Position numbers and translations under genes: made by a program. Of a stretch of 52,383 nucleotides of DNA, positions 16,480 to 26,252 are shown piece by piece; the first letter of the stretch is position 1, and each line of letters opens with the position of its first letter. Source of the DNA: Proteobacteria bacterium bin106 (GTDB taxonomy: Bacteria > Bdellovibrionota_B > Oligoflexia > Oligoflexales > Bin106); contig MPNI01000016.1 in NCBI GenBank assembly GCA_002238945.1, positions 1-52,383 of the forward strand, written 5' to 3'. The notes beneath the pieces are model-generated. The model was given only the letters and a program-made list of their open reading frames with translations. It made no database searches and was not told the origin of the DNA.

Positions 16480-17385
16480 ATGTCTTTGAGACTCACCATA
16501 CAAAAATCAGGACGTCTGACTCAAAAAACCCTGAGTTTGCTCACCAAATCTGGTTTTGATATAGATGTATCTTCTAAGCGATATCGCTATATCTTCCACG
16601 ACCTTCCCTTAGAAGTTCTTTTACTGCGAGATGATGATATCCCCTCTTTTGTGGAACAAGGGGCTTGTGATATGGGCATTGTGGGACTCAACACCGTTTT
16701 AGAACATAAAGAACAACGACAAGCTACACACAAAAACTATGATACCCAGAGTATCACTGTAGCTTTAAAGCTGGGCTTTAGCCGTTGCAGACTGTCACTT
16801 GCCATTGACAAACATACCGACTACCCTGGCATTCAGTGGTTTAAAAATAAAAAAATAGCCACCTCTTATCCCGCATTACTGAAAAAACATCTTCAAGCCC
16901 ACAATATCACAGCACACATCCACACCATCTCAGGATCTGTGGAAAGTGCTCCTTCCATGAACTTAGCCCATGGCATTTGTGATCTTGTGGCAACAGGAAG
17001 TGCTCTTCAGCGTCATCAGCTCAAAGAAGTTGACACTCTTTTAGAAAGTGAAGCGGTAATGATCTATTCACCTAAACATCTTAGCCAAGACAAAAAGAAA
17101 ATCTTTGATATCTTTTCGACACGACTCCAAAGCGTTATCAAAGCAGAACGCTCCAAATATATCATGATGAACGCTCCTGGCTCAGCCATTGAAGCCATCA
17201 CCCGTATTATCCCAGGCCTTGAACAACCCACAGTGATACCACTCAATCAATCATCAGCACAGCCCGATCAAGTAGCTATTCATGCTGTAGCAAGTGAGCC
17301 GGTGTTTTGGAGTACCATCGAAGAACTCAAAGGGGCAGGTGCTCGTTCCATACTTGTGGTACCCATCGAAAAAATCGTTGATTAA
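16480..17385 (+). CDS. hisG: ATP phosphoribosyltransferase, long (self-regulated) form
   Basis: HisG joins ATP and PRPP in the first step of histidine synthesis. The protein begins LRLTIQKSGRLTQKTLSLL as usual and carries DIPSFVEQGACDMGIVGLN and the PRPP-binding stretch ISGSVESAPSMNLAHGICDLVATGSAL. At 301 residues it includes the C-terminal ACT-like domain (about 225-300, IPGLEQPTVIPL...), so it should be feedback-inhibited by histidine and need no HisZ. An AGGAAA ribosome-binding site precedes ATG. It is the first gene of the his cluster; hisD follows after 34 bp. Confidence 0.95.
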   Translation: MSLRLTIQKSGRLTQKTLSLLTKSGFDIDVSSKRYRYIFHDLPLEVLLLRDDDIPSFVEQGACDMGIVGLNTVLEHKEQRQATHKNYDTQSITVALKLGFSRCRLSLAIDKHTDYPGIQWFKNKKIATSYPALLKKHLQAHNITAHIHTISGSVESAPSMNLAHGICDLVATGSALQRHQLKEVDTLLESEAVMIYSPKHLSQDKKKIFDIFSTRLQSVIKAERSKYIMMNAPGSAIEAITRIIPGLEQPTVIPLNQSSAQPDQVAIHAVASEPVFWSTIEELKGAGARSILVVPIEKIVD

Positions 17386-17419
17386 CTCCATAGATCATCC
17401 GTTTCGCAAAGAAATAGAC

Positions 17420-18751
17420 ATGTTTTCTCCCTCTCTTAAGACATACTCAACACTCTCAGTTGAAGAAAAAAAACAGCTTCTCAGCAGAGAAACCATCCAA
17501 AACACAGAGATCTCTCAAGCTGTTAGAAACATGCTTGAGCGTTTTCAAAAATGCTCACCAAGCTCAAGAGATGCCCTGATTCAAGAATATACTCAACGTT
17601 TTGATCACATCATCCAAGACAACTCCCTTATAGAAAAACTTTCCATAGACGAAGCACAAAAACTGCTAGGTGATGAACTCACCTGTCACATAGAAAAAGC
17701 CAGCCAAGCTATTCGCCTCTTTCATAAAGCTCAAAAAAGAAACCACTACTCTGTCAGTCTTCATCAAGGAGAAGTGCGATGTGAACGGCTTATTCGTCCT
17801 ATTGAGCGTGTGGGATTTTATGTACCAGGAGGTTTGGCACCTTTATTTTCTTCGCTACTGATGATGGCTATTCCAGCACAATTAGCTGGTTGTCATCATC
17901 TGCTTCTCTGCACACCTCCTCTAGCCAGTGGTACCATCTCTCCTCTCACTCATGGGGTGGCATCCCTTATGGGAATCCATGAAATTCATGCCATAGGAGG
18001 AGCTCAAGCCATAGCTGCCATGGCTTATGGCAGCAAGGAAGTTACGGCTGTGGATAAGATATTCGGACCAGGTAATGCATGGGTTAATGAGGCAAAATTG
18101 CAAATCAGTGCTGGTCCGTCTCACACCAGCATCGATCTTCCAGCTGGGCCTTCTGAAGTGATGGTGGTGGCTGATCACACAGCTCAACCAGCTTTTATTG
18201 CTGCTGATCTACTGGCTCAAGCCGAACATGGCCCTGATGCTCAAGTGATATGTGTCTTATTGAACTCTCCTTCTACCTCACAGCTGTTTTCAGATGTCAC
18301 CTACCACATAAACCAACAGCTTAACCACTTAAGTCGCCATGACATCATCACATCATCTCTTAAAAACAGTGGTTTTATCCTTGCACAATCCCGCAAAGAA
18401 GCTTGCACCATCATCAACAGTTACGCCCCAGAACATCTTATTTTGCAAATAGATCAGCCAAGAGAACTACTGCCTGCTATCAACCATGCAGGATCGGTGT
18501 TTTTGGGCCACCAAACACCTGAATCACTGGGAGATTATGCTTCAGGAACCAATCATATTCTACCCACTGCTGGCTATGGACGTCAGTACAGTGGTTTATC
18601 GTTAGAAGCCTTTGAAAAAACCATCACTATTCAAGAAGCCTCTTTACAACCCCACTCTCCACTAGCTCAAACGGTGATAGGTCTTGCTAAAGCTGAAGGA
18701 CTCGATGCTCATGCAAACGCCATGAGCCTGCGAGTGAATACATCATCTTAG
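17420..18751 (+). CDS. hisD: Histidinol dehydrogenase
   Basis: HisD oxidises L-histidinol to L-histidine in the final two steps, using NAD and a zinc ion. The family signature is clear: ERVGFYVPGGLAP, AIGGAQAIAAMAYG, DKIFGPGNAWVNEAK, DLPAGPSEVMVVAD, LLAQAEHGPDAQ (catalytic Glu-His) and GDYASGTNHILPT. ATG at 17420 gives 443 residues, the normal length; the open frame extends upstream into hisG, but that part does not fit the family. The ribosome-binding site is weak (AAAGAA), consistent with translation following hisG. Confidence 0.95.
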   Translation: MFSPSLKTYSTLSVEEKKQLLSRETIQNTEISQAVRNMLERFQKCSPSSRDALIQEYTQRFDHIIQDNSLIEKLSIDEAQKLLGDELTCHIEKASQAIRLFHKAQKRNHYSVSLHQGEVRCERLIRPIERVGFYVPGGLAPLFSSLLMMAIPAQLAGCHHLLLCTPPLASGTISPLTHGVASLMGIHEIHAIGGAQAIAAMAYGSKEVTAVDKIFGPGNAWVNEAKLQISAGPSHTSIDLPAGPSEVMVVADHTAQPAFIAADLLAQAEHGPDAQVICVLLNSPSTSQLFSDVTYHINQQLNHLSRHDIITSSLKNSGFILAQSRKEACTIINSYAPEHLILQIDQPRELLPAINHAGSVFLGHQTPESLGDYASGTNHILPTAGYGRQYSGLSLEAFEKTITIQEASLQPHSPLAQTVIGLAKAEGLDAHANAMSLRVNTSS

Positions 18752-18783
18752 TTTTTCGTTTTTATCACTATATAAAAAACCTT

Positions 18784-19884
18784 ATGAAAAAAATACTCTT
18801 TGTCGATCGCGATGGCACACTGATCCAAGAACCAAAAGATTATCAAGTGGATTCTATCCATAAACTGAAACTTATGGATCATGTCATTGTTGCTCTCACA
18901 GAACTTGCAAAACATGACTATCGTTTTGTGATGATCACCAATCAAGATGGCTTAGGAACTTCCAGCTTCTTGCAAAAAGATTTTGATGGTCCTCAAAAAA
19001 TGCTCCTTGACATACTTGCTTCTCAAGGCATTGATTTTGATGATGTCTTGATATGTCCTCACCTGCCAACAGATCATTGCTCATGTCGTAAACCTCAACT
19101 CGGATTACTCACTTCTTACCTGCAACGTCAAGATATCCACTGGCCTTCTTGTTATGTGATCGGTGATCGAGAAAGCGATATGGAGCTTGCTCGAGCCATG
19201 AAGCTCAAAAGCTTTATGATCAAAGGACCTCTCAATACCAACAATACCAAGCATACTGAAAGTTATGATTGGCTAGAGGTGGTGAGTCATATTCTTTCAC
19301 AACCTCGCAGAGCCTCTCTACGACGGACCACCAAAGAAACAGACATCATTATCACCACAGACCTTGATAGCCCCACTAAAGCTCCAAAAATCCATACAGG
19401 ACTCCCTTTTTTCGATCATATGCTTGAACAAATTGGCTATCACGGCTCCATCAGCCTTGACATTACAGCCAAAGGCGACCTTGAAGTGGATCATCATCAT
19501 ACCATTGAAGATACCGCTATCTCTTTAGGAGAGTGTTTACGTCAGGCTCTTGGTGATCGCAAGCGTATTCATCGTTATGGCTTTACCCTGCCCATGGATG
19601 ATAGCCGTTGTGAAGTCTTACTCGATCTTGCTCAAAGACCTTATTTTCTCTTTGAAGGCTCCTTTCCAGAAACCACCATCAGTGGGATTCACACCCAAAT
19701 GTTTAAGCATTTTTTTCGATCATTGTGTTTTTCTCTGCTATGCAATCTCCATATTCGCATCAGTGGCGAAAACAGCCATCATATGATAGAGGCCATGTTC
19801 AAATGCTTTGCTCGCGCCTTTAACAAAGCTATTTGTCGCCAACACTCTCATCACTTACCATCATCATCAAAGGGAGTGACATGA
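18784..19884 (+). CDS. hisB: Bifunctional histidinol-phosphatase / imidazoleglycerol-phosphate dehydratase
   Basis: The N-terminal HAD phosphatase (about 1-165) has the DxD catalytic motif at Asp8/Asp10 (VDRDGT), MITNQDGLGT, a zinc-binding loop CPHLPTDHCSCRKP and GDRESDMELA. The C-terminal dehydratase (about 175-366) has the manganese-binding histidine motifs HTGLPFFDHMLEQIGYHG and DHHHTIEDTAISLGE. This fused form is typical of enterobacteria and several other groups. The length, 366, is close to the 355 of E. coli. It overlaps hisH by 4 bases (ATGA), so the two are translationally coupled. hisC, which normally lies between hisD and hisB in the E. coli order, is absent here. Confidence 0.95.
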   Translation: MKKILFVDRDGTLIQEPKDYQVDSIHKLKLMDHVIVALTELAKHDYRFVMITNQDGLGTSSFLQKDFDGPQKMLLDILASQGIDFDDVLICPHLPTDHCSCRKPQLGLLTSYLQRQDIHWPSCYVIGDRESDMELARAMKLKSFMIKGPLNTNNTKHTESYDWLEVVSHILSQPRRASLRRTTKETDIIITTDLDSPTKAPKIHTGLPFFDHMLEQIGYHGSISLDITAKGDLEVDHHHTIEDTAISLGECLRQALGDRKRIHRYGFTLPMDDSRCEVLLDLAQRPYFLFEGSFPETTISGIHTQMFKHFFRSLCFSLLCNLHIRISGENSHHMIEAMFKCFARAFNKAICRQHSHHLPSSSKGVT

Positions 19885-20471
19885 TCGCTTTGGTGGACAT
19901 TGTTGGAGCCAATAGTCGTTCTTTACGCTCTTGTTTAGAGCGTATTAAAGCTCCTTTTAGAGTGGTTTATAAACCGGAAGACTTCAAAGGAACAAGCCAT
20001 GTGATTTTGGCTGGAGTGGGTGCTGCAGCCAGTGCTATGCAAGCCATTGAAACGCATCAACTCAAAGACGTTATCACCGCACTCAGAATTCCTGTACTGG
20101 GCATATGCAGTGGCATGCATATTCTCTTTGACAGATCCGAAGAAGGAGGTCTTGTGGACGGATTAGGCATTATTCCAGGCACCATCAAAAAAATCCATCC
20201 CCATGATAACCACCCTGTACCTCACAGTGGTTGGAACCAACTCAAAGAACACCACCCATCTGCTTTGAGTGGTCTAAATGATGAGTATGTGTATTTTGTC
20301 CATAGCTATGCAGCTAGCCAAATGAAAGATACACATATTTTAATGTCTGTGGATTACTCTATTTCTATTCCAGCATTGGTACAAAAAGACAATTATTTTG
20401 GAGCTCAATTCCATCCTGAAAAAAGCTCTCAAGCTGGAGAAATAATGCTCAAGGAGTTTTACACATTATGA
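19881..20471 (+). CDS. hisH: Imidazole glycerol phosphate synthase, glutaminase subunit
   Basis: HisH is the class I glutaminase that feeds ammonia to HisF. The catalytic Cys is in GICSGMHILF, and the His-Glu pair is in GAQFHPEKS. The oxyanion loop AGVGAAASAM and GWNQL are recognisable. ATG at 19881 overlaps the hisB stop in an ATGA and has a GGGAG ribosome-binding site, giving 196 residues as in the family. The stop overlaps hisA by 4 bases. Confidence 0.95.
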   Translation: MIALVDIVGANSRSLRSCLERIKAPFRVVYKPEDFKGTSHVILAGVGAAASAMQAIETHQLKDVITALRIPVLGICSGMHILFDRSEEGGLVDGLGIIPGTIKKIHPHDNHPVPHSGWNQLKEHHPSALSGLNDEYVYFVHSYAASQMKDTHILMSVDYSISIPALVQKDNYFGAQFHPEKSSQAGEIMLKEFYTL

Positions 20472-21205
20472 TCCTTTATCCTTCCATTGATCTTCTTGAA
20501 TGCCGTGTGGTCAGACTCTATCAAGGAAAATTCCAAGAAAAAACCACCTATAACTCCACACCTTCCACACTCCTTCAAGATTGGTATAAGCTCGGAGCCT
20601 CTCATGTACATATAGTCGATTTAGAGGCAACCAAAGGCCATTACCATCAACGAGACCTCGTGGCCTCACTTCTCAAAAACCACCATAAGTATCTTCATAT
20701 CCAAGTGGCAGGAGGGATCCGTCAAAGCAGTGATGTTCAAGCATTGCTCAGCCTAGGAGCCCAGCGAGTGGTCATAGGATCAGCGGTGGTGGAAAAACCG
20801 GATCTGGTTCATCATCTCATCCGCAAATACTCTGCAAGTCGCATCACTCTTGCCTGCGATGTTCTTGCTGATGGTGAGCAATGGATCATTCAAACACGTG
20901 GTTGGCAACGCAATAGTCAGACATCTTTAAGATCTGTAATCGATGATTTCCTGCCTCATTACAACGTGCCTTTTTTGATCACCGATATTGCCAAAGATGG
21001 CACCCTCAAAGGACCTGCATGGCACATGTACAGTGCCTTAAAAAAACAGTACCCCTCTTTATCATTTATCATCTCTGGTGGAGTGAGCACACTTGAAGAT
21101 CTCAAAAAAGCTCAACAAAGCGGTGCCTTTGGCTGCATTATCGGCAAAGCCTTACATGATGAGGTTTTTTCTCTAAAGGAGGCCCTATCTTATGTTAGCT
21201 CCTAG
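20468..21205 (+). CDS. hisA: ProFAR isomerase (phosphoribosylformimino-AICAR ribotide isomerase)
   Basis: HisA is a TIM-barrel isomerase acting between HisIE and HisHF. The first catalytic Asp is in YPSIDLL and the second in [11 protein letters not shown]; phosphate-binding motifs VAGGIR and [11 protein letters not shown] are present. It has 245 residues, the normal length. ATG overlaps the hisH stop by 4 bases, with AAGGAG 11 bases upstream. The end overlaps the hisF start by 14 bases. Confidence 0.95.
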   Translation: MILYPSIDLLECRVVRLYQGKFQEKTTYNSTPSTLLQDWYKLGASHVHIVDLEATKGHYHQRDLVASLLKNHHKYLHIQVAGGIRQSSDVQALLSLGAQRVVIGSAVVEKPDLVHHLIRKYSASRITLACDVLADGEQWIIQTRGWQRNSQTSLRSVIDDFLPHYNVPFLITDIAKDGTLKGPAWHMYSALKKQYPSLSFIISGGVSTLEDLKKAQQSGAFGCIIGKALHDEVFSLKEALSYVSS

Positions 21206-22016
21206 AATCATACCTTGCCTCGATGTACGAGATGGCAAAGTGGTAAAAGGGATACAGTTTCAACAACACCGCATTATGGGTGATATTGTGGATCTAGCAG
21301 CTTATTATTCACAAACCTGTGCTGATGAATTGGTTTTTTATGATATTACAGCAAGCAGCGAACACCGCAGTGTTGATAGCCAATGGATAGAAAAGGTTGC
21401 TAGCAAAATCAACATCCCCTTTTGTGTAGCTGGAGGTATACGCACCATCGAACAAGCACGGCTTGTTTTGCATTCCGGTGCCGATAAAGTTTCCATCAAC
21501 ACACCTGCTGTGGAAAATCCTGATCTTATTGAAGGTATTGCCAAAGTCTTTGGCAGTCAATGTGTGGTGGTGGGAGTGGATTCCCGACTCAACGCAAATG
21601 GAGAATACTATGTTTGGAAAGCTACCGGTTCTGAAAAAACCGCACAACAAACCACATGGAAAACCATGGATTGGATATCACAGCTCAAAAATCTTGGAGC
21701 TGGTGAAATTGTTCTCAACTGCATGAACGTTGATGGCATTAGACAAGGCTATGATATCAAACAATTACAGCTGGCAAGAGATCTCACAAGTCTTCCTCTA
21801 ATCGCCTCTGGTGGAGCAGGGAATAAAGATCATTTTGTTCAATTATTTCAAAATGTCTCTGTCAATGGAGCCTTAGCAGCAACGATCTTTCATTCCAAAC
21901 AATGCTTAATCCATGAACTCAAAGATCACTTGCGAAACCATAACATCATGGTACGCCCTGCAAAGCATCCTGCACTCTCAGACATATTTCCCACTGGCAC
22001 TCACTCCACCCAATAG
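21192..22016 (+). CDS. hisF: Imidazole glycerol phosphate synthase, cyclase subunit
   Basis: HisF makes imidazole glycerol phosphate and AICAR using ammonia from HisH. The N-terminus [21 protein letters not shown] is diagnostic, with the catalytic Asp in CLDV and the second in VVGVDSRL; phosphate sites [11 protein letters not shown] and IASGGAGN are present. It has 274 residues, slightly longer than the usual 255. A strong AAAGGAGG site precedes ATG 21192 within hisA. This is the last gene of the cluster. The insertion [14 protein letters not shown] sits in a loop that is variable in the family. Confidence 0.95.
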   Translation: MLAPRIIPCLDVRDGKVVKGIQFQQHRIMGDIVDLAAYYSQTCADELVFYDITASSEHRSVDSQWIEKVASKINIPFCVAGGIRTIEQARLVLHSGADKVSINTPAVENPDLIEGIAKVFGSQCVVVGVDSRLNANGEYYVWKATGSEKTAQQTTWKTMDWISQLKNLGAGEIVLNCMNVDGIRQGYDIKQLQLARDLTSLPLIASGGAGNKDHFVQLFQNVSVNGALAATIFHSKQCLIHELKDHLRNHNIMVRPAKHPALSDIFPTGTHSTQ

Positions 22017-22437
22017 AAGACCACTATCTTTAGGTTATAAGCTATAGACTATAGGTATTCTCAACCCTTCGCTTACCTCATGGTGTAATAGCGCTAGCAG
22101 TTCTCTGTAAATAAGGTATAAGATACCATGAGTAGAGATATGTTGAGACAACACACCCACCATATTCTCTACCATAGACTAGCTATAACAGACTAGCTAT
22201 AACAGACTAGCTATAAACATACTTAAAAAAAGCAAACACATCACTCACAATATGCTTTTACTCACTTACAGAACTTGATAATGTTCTAAAAAATCTCACA
22301 TATATAACTAGATATACAAACCAAATATACAAGCTACACACACAAACGACACACGTTCATATTCATCATCTACGATACTCACGCTACTTATCATACCTAT
22401 TTTATTTTTCATTTTGTCATCATAGAAACCACATCTC
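22017..22437. other. Intergenic region with 14-bp repeat
   Basis: Between hisF and the helicase gene there are three exact copies of AGACTAGCTATAAC (22176-22217; the last carries one extra A) and an 8-bp inverted repeat CTCATGGT (22077-22084) / ACCATGAG (22125-22132). No coding frame or clear terminator is visible. Confidence 0.5.
22176..22217. repeat. 14-bp tandem repeat, three copies
   Basis: AGACTAGCTATAAC occurs three times in a row. The core TAGCTA also occurs in the larger repeat at 25665-25784. Confidence 0.7.
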
Positions 22438-24255
22438 ATGCACCAACCAACTGATTCATCCATAGAACCATCCATAAAGCTAGCCACGGCTAATCATCGT
22501 ACAGATAAGATTTCTGTCAAAAGAGTTAAAGAACCAACAGATAAACAGATACCCACAGGAGAAGACAAAGACAAAACACATCTCGATGAGATAGCTGAAA
22601 TGAGTATCGATGATGAATCATCTCTTCTCACTTACAGTAAAGATAAGCCCATTGATGCATTCTCACAGCTAGAGTTATCTCCTGAGGTGTTAGAGGGCAT
22701 AGAGGCTTTAGGATGGAAAAAGCCCACAGAGGTGCAAGCATTATGTTTACCTGCCACTTTAAGAGGAGAAAATGTGGTGGGATTTGCTCAAACCGGCACT
22801 GGTAAAACAGGTGTATTTCTCATCACTCTTGCCCAAAAGCTTTTTTCTCAAATCCAAAAAACAAACCCTAAATCCTCTGAAAAATATATCTCTCCTCCTG
22901 GAGTTATCTTAGCTCCTACCCGTGAACTTGCTATGCAAATCCACGATGAATGCCAGCGCTTTCTAGCACCTCTGAAAATCCATTGTGCCTTGATCTTTGG
23001 TGGTGTTGATTATGAAAAACAAATTCAAACACTGAAAAAACAACCCCATATTATTGTCGCAACCCCTGGCAGACTAAGAGATTTCATCTCTCGAAAAGAA
23101 ATCCTCCTTACAAAAACCAGCTTTTTTATCTGCGACGAAGTCGATCGTATGTTTGATATTGGATTTCTCGATGATGTGGAGTTTTTCTTTCAATTGATCG
23201 ATGACAATGCCCAAAAGCTCATGTTTTCAGCAACCACCAGTGATTCGCTACAAGAGTTGTGCTTTAAATATATCAAACAACCACAATTTCTCTCCGTAGC
23301 CCATCCCGATATTGCCCCTGAAAGCATCGATCAAAAAGCTATTTTGTGTTCAACTGATCAAAAACTTCGCGTCTTTATGGGACTACTACGATCTCATGAA
23401 CCCAAACGAGCTATTATCTTTACCAACACCAAAATCACAGCTTTTTGGCTTCACTATAAGCTATCACATAATGGCTTTGAAACCGACTTGATCACCGGTG
23501 ATCTCGCCCAGAATAAACGTATTGCACTGATCCGTAAAATCAAAGCCGGAAAAATTCGTTTTCTTATTGCAACAGATGTTGCAAGCAGAGGACTGCATAT
23601 TGCCGACATATCTCATGTCTATAACTTCGACCTTCCCACTGAACCCGCAAACTATATACATCGCATTGGACGTACCGCACGTGCAGGAGCTACAGGCAAG
23701 TCCTATTCTTTGGTATGTGATGAATATGGCTCACATCTACTGACCATCAACAAACTCTTAAAAACAGATGTACCATGTGAGTGGTTTGATGAAGAATATC
23801 TTACCATCGAAGATCTATCCGATGACCCATTTCTCAATAAAAGCCACAAACCAACCAAATCACCTCATAAAGCATCCAACAGTCCACATACACATCGTCA
23901 TCGCACTAGCCCAACACAAAAAAGCAGGCATTCACAACGCAACAATAACTTTGATGCTCAGAAAAAAACCAAAACCAACACAAAAAAACCACAAAGACAT
24001 AAACAAGCAGGAAAGAACAACTTTAAAAAACAACCCAACAAAGATCAACCACACAAAAGCCCTAAATACTCCCAAAAGACATCTTATAACTCAAAAGGCA
24101 CAGCACGCAATCAATCCTCGCGAGTGCAGCACAATAAAGCCACAACAAAGCCTCAAGCGGCACAAACTGATCATGTTGCTACTCAGAAACAAAAATCACA
24201 AGAAAAAGGATTATTAAGTAAAGTAAGAAAAACCATCAAAAAGCTATTTATCTAA
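22438..24255 (+). CDS. DEAD-box ATP-dependent RNA helicase with basic C-terminal tail
   Basis: The protein has 605 residues. A polar N-terminal extension (about 75 residues) precedes the Q motif (FSQLELSPEVLEGIEALGWKKPTEVQ), motif I AQTGTGKT, Ia PTRELA, TPGR, motif II as DEVD rather than DEAD, motif III SAT, and the helicase-C motifs TDVASRGLHI and HRIGRTARAG. From about residue 465 the tail is a low-complexity stretch rich in Lys, Gln, Asn, Ser and His, typical of RNA-binding tails of RhlB/RhlE-like proteins. It unwinds RNA duplexes, for instance in ribosome assembly or mRNA decay. The exact subfamily is not determined. It stands alone, and no strong ribosome-binding site precedes ATG 22438. 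Confidence 0.9.
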   Translation: MHQPTDSSIEPSIKLATANHRTDKISVKRVKEPTDKQIPTGEDKDKTHLDEIAEMSIDDESSLLTYSKDKPIDAFSQLELSPEVLEGIEALGWKKPTEVQALCLPATLRGENVVGFAQTGTGKTGVFLITLAQKLFSQIQKTNPKSSEKYISPPGVILAPTRELAMQIHDECQRFLAPLKIHCALIFGGVDYEKQIQTLKKQPHIIVATPGRLRDFISRKEILLTKTSFFICDEVDRMFDIGFLDDVEFFFQLIDDNAQKLMFSATTSDSLQELCFKYIKQPQFLSVAHPDIAPESIDQKAILCSTDQKLRVFMGLLRSHEPKRAIIFTNTKITAFWLHYKLSHNGFETDLITGDLAQNKRIALIRKIKAGKIRFLIATDVASRGLHIADISHVYNFDLPTEPANYIHRIGRTARAGATGKSYSLVCDEYGSHLLTINKLLKTDVPCEWFDEEYLTIEDLSDDPFLNKSHKPTKSPHKASNSPHTHRHRTSPTQKSRHSQRNNNFDAQKKTKTNTKKPQRHKQAGKNNFKKQPNKDQPHKSPKYSQKTSYNSKGTARNQSSRVQHNKATTKPQAAQTDHVATQKQKSQEKGLLSKVRKTIKKLFI

Positions 24256-24259
24256 CTTA

Positions 24260-24298
24260 TTTAACTAATACCTTTAACTAATACCTTTAACTAACACC
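24260..24298. repeat. 13-bp tandem repeat, three copies
   Basis: Three copies of TTTAACTAATACC (the third with one change) directly follow the helicase stop codon in the gap between convergent genes. Confidence 0.65.
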
Positions 24299-24369
24299 TA
24301 ACATCATAATATAAGATAATAATACTCACTTTTAAGTCATTATTTATCAACTTCATGACTACGTATTAG

Positions 24370-25620
24370 CTAGTACTTCAAAAAGAAATAATGCACTATT
24401 CTATATAAAATACCATCATTTTCACCAATCATAGCATTGATCAGATTCATTGGATCACCTCTTTTTGCACTTCCAAGACCCTCTATGACAAAATCTAGCA
24501 AGGTTTGATGTATTTTATTACGCACATTATTATTGCAACATTTTAACAAATATTCTCTTTCATAACCCTCTTTTGTCTTCTCAATTGTCAGATATCCTGC
24601 TTGAAACAATAAAGCCTCTGGTACAAATTTATCTATATCAAAATTGGTAAGTTTCTTATGCCCCATCCAACGTTCCTTTTCGTCGGTCATACTACCAAGT
24701 TCAAGAGGGACGTAGCAATTACCATCTTTGATATATTCAAAAACATATCGTATTATACCTTTTTCAAACCAATAATTACGAAAATCATGAAAATCATGTG
24801 TATCAAATAAGGTTAACATAGTAAAAGGATTATAAACCTTTTCATCACTTAACCATCTATAATAACCAGCCTCATCTGTAAACCACCATTTGTATTGATC
24901 TTTATCAAGTTTATTATATTCATCAGCAAACACAGTCTGGAAATCATTTTCTGTATAGCCACAAATTGTAGCGTATTTTGGATCCAAACTTATATCTCGA
25001 ATACTACCAAGACCTGACATCATCTTCGATTGAGAAAGCATAATAATGCCCGTAAAAAACATAAAACGGATATGCTCAACACATCCTATCATTTCTAAGT
25101 ACAAATCATTAAGAACATCACGATGGCTTTTAGCTAACTCTGTGTCAGCCAAAGCATCAAGGATAGGAGCATCGTACTCATCCACAAGCACCACAACTTT
25201 CTTGCCAGTTTTTTTGTGCACATTACGGATGATACTCCTCAAACGTCCAGTCATTGTGGATCTATCTCGAGTATCAGTTAAATCATACTTTTCTTCCAAA
25301 TCTGAAAATTGATCCTTGATATTGTTCAAAAGATCATCAACAGATTTAAAACGACCCCTAAAACGCATTTTTATCACAGAATATCTCGTAGACCAATCCC
25401 ACTTATCTTCTACATATAAGTCTTTAAACAACGCCTTCTTACCCTCAAATAAACACTCAAGTGTGCTTATAAGAAGAGTTTTACCAAAACGTTTAGGGCG
25501 AGAAAGAAAGTAATATCGGCCATTATCAATCAAATTATACAAAAACTCTGTTTTATCAACATAATAACATTTATCCTCTCTAAGATCCTCAAAACTCTCA
25601 TAACCCGTTGGAAGATTCAT
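24370..25620 (-). CDS. AAA-ATPase-like protein (DUF1703/PD-(D/E)XK-associated family), missing its nuclease end
   Basis: The 416-residue protein starts LPTGYESFEDLREDKCYYVDKT, the hallmark of the AAA-ATPase-like family found in many Bacteroidetes and amoeba-associated bacteria. Walker A is RPKRFGKT (Lys47), Walker B KKVVVLVDEYDAP, then a sensor-like FFTGIIMLSQSKMMSGLGSIRDISL. The substrate-side region VYNPFTMLTLFD and LLFQAGYLTIEKT follow. Full-length members run to about 510-540 residues and end with a PD-(D/E)XK nuclease domain. Here the frame stops at a TAG after HYFFLKY, before that domain. The gene is probably a truncated relic, or it encodes an ATPase-only form. A ten-copy 12-bp repeat lies 45 bp upstream of its start. 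Confidence 0.8.
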   Translation of the reverse strand: MNLPTGYESFEDLREDKCYYVDKTEFLYNLIDNGRYYFLSRPKRFGKTLLISTLECLFEGKKALFKDLYVEDKWDWSTRYSVIKMRFRGRFKSVDDLLNNIKDQFSDLEEKYDLTDTRDRSTMTGRLRSIIRNVHKKTGKKVVVLVDEYDAPILDALADTELAKSHRDVLNDLYLEMIGCVEHIRFMFFTGIIMLSQSKMMSGLGSIRDISLDPKYATICGYTENDFQTVFADEYNKLDKDQYKWWFTDEAGYYRWLSDEKVYNPFTMLTLFDTHDFHDFRNYWFEKGIIRYVFEYIKDGNCYVPLELGSMTDEKERWMGHKKLTNFDIDKFVPEALLFQAGYLTIEKTKEGYEREYLLKCCNNNVRNKIHQTLLDFVIEGLGSAKRGDPMNLINAMIGENDGILYRIVHYFFLKY

Positions 25621-25664
25621 AAATATATCCTAAAAATTAAAAAACAAAACATTACAATCATTAC

Positions 25665-25784
25665 TAGCTACACACCTAGCTACACACCTAGCTACACACC
25701 TAGCTACACACCTAGCTACACACCTAGCTACACACCTAGCTACACACCTAGCTACACACCTAGCTACACACCTAGCTACACACA
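25665..25784. repeat. 12-bp minisatellite, ten copies
   Basis: Ten head-to-tail copies of TAGCTACACACC (the last ends in A). There are no spacers, so it is not a CRISPR. It sits 45 bp upstream of the AAA-ATPase start on the minus strand, in the position of its promoter or 5' leader, and could vary in copy number. Confidence 0.9.
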
Positions 25785-26252
25785 TAGTATACATATATCA
25801 TTATACCTAAATACATTCATCAATGCTAGTAGTTGATTCCAAAAGGTGATAACAAAACAACATGAAACGAATGAAGCTTTGCAAAATCCACAACAATAAT
25901 CAAGCGTAACGCCTTGACTGTCTGTTTGCACGTCACGACACCACCCAAACTGGGACATCAAAAGTCTCAAAATCAAGACCACCTTTATGCCATCACCTAA
26001 AACCTTTCAAAGTTTCTAACCGAAGATCTATGGGATACTATCTTTTCAAAGAGACAGCATATAGACTGCTCTACCAGCTGTTTTTCTACTCTGAAATTAT
26101 CATAAAAAGGGTTGAGGTTCCCCTGCGAATAAAGATCGTTCTTTTTTTTGATCCAGATTTGATATGACATCAACATTGATTACTTGATATCCTTGATTTA
26201 CAGCAGCATAAAACAACGCTACTACATGTCTATTAATTATATAAATAAAAAA
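25785..26252. other. Intergenic, probably decayed coding sequence
   Basis: Short frames on the minus strand (about 25776-25982 and 26100-26285) have no ribosome-binding site, and I recognise no family. The second begins inside the right-hand neighbouring inverted-repeat element. The region is best read as debris of former mobile or accessory genes. Confidence 0.35.

Noticed and set aside
25665-25784. Possible CRISPR array
   Set aside because: The 12-bp units are contiguous with no unique spacers, and no cas genes are present.
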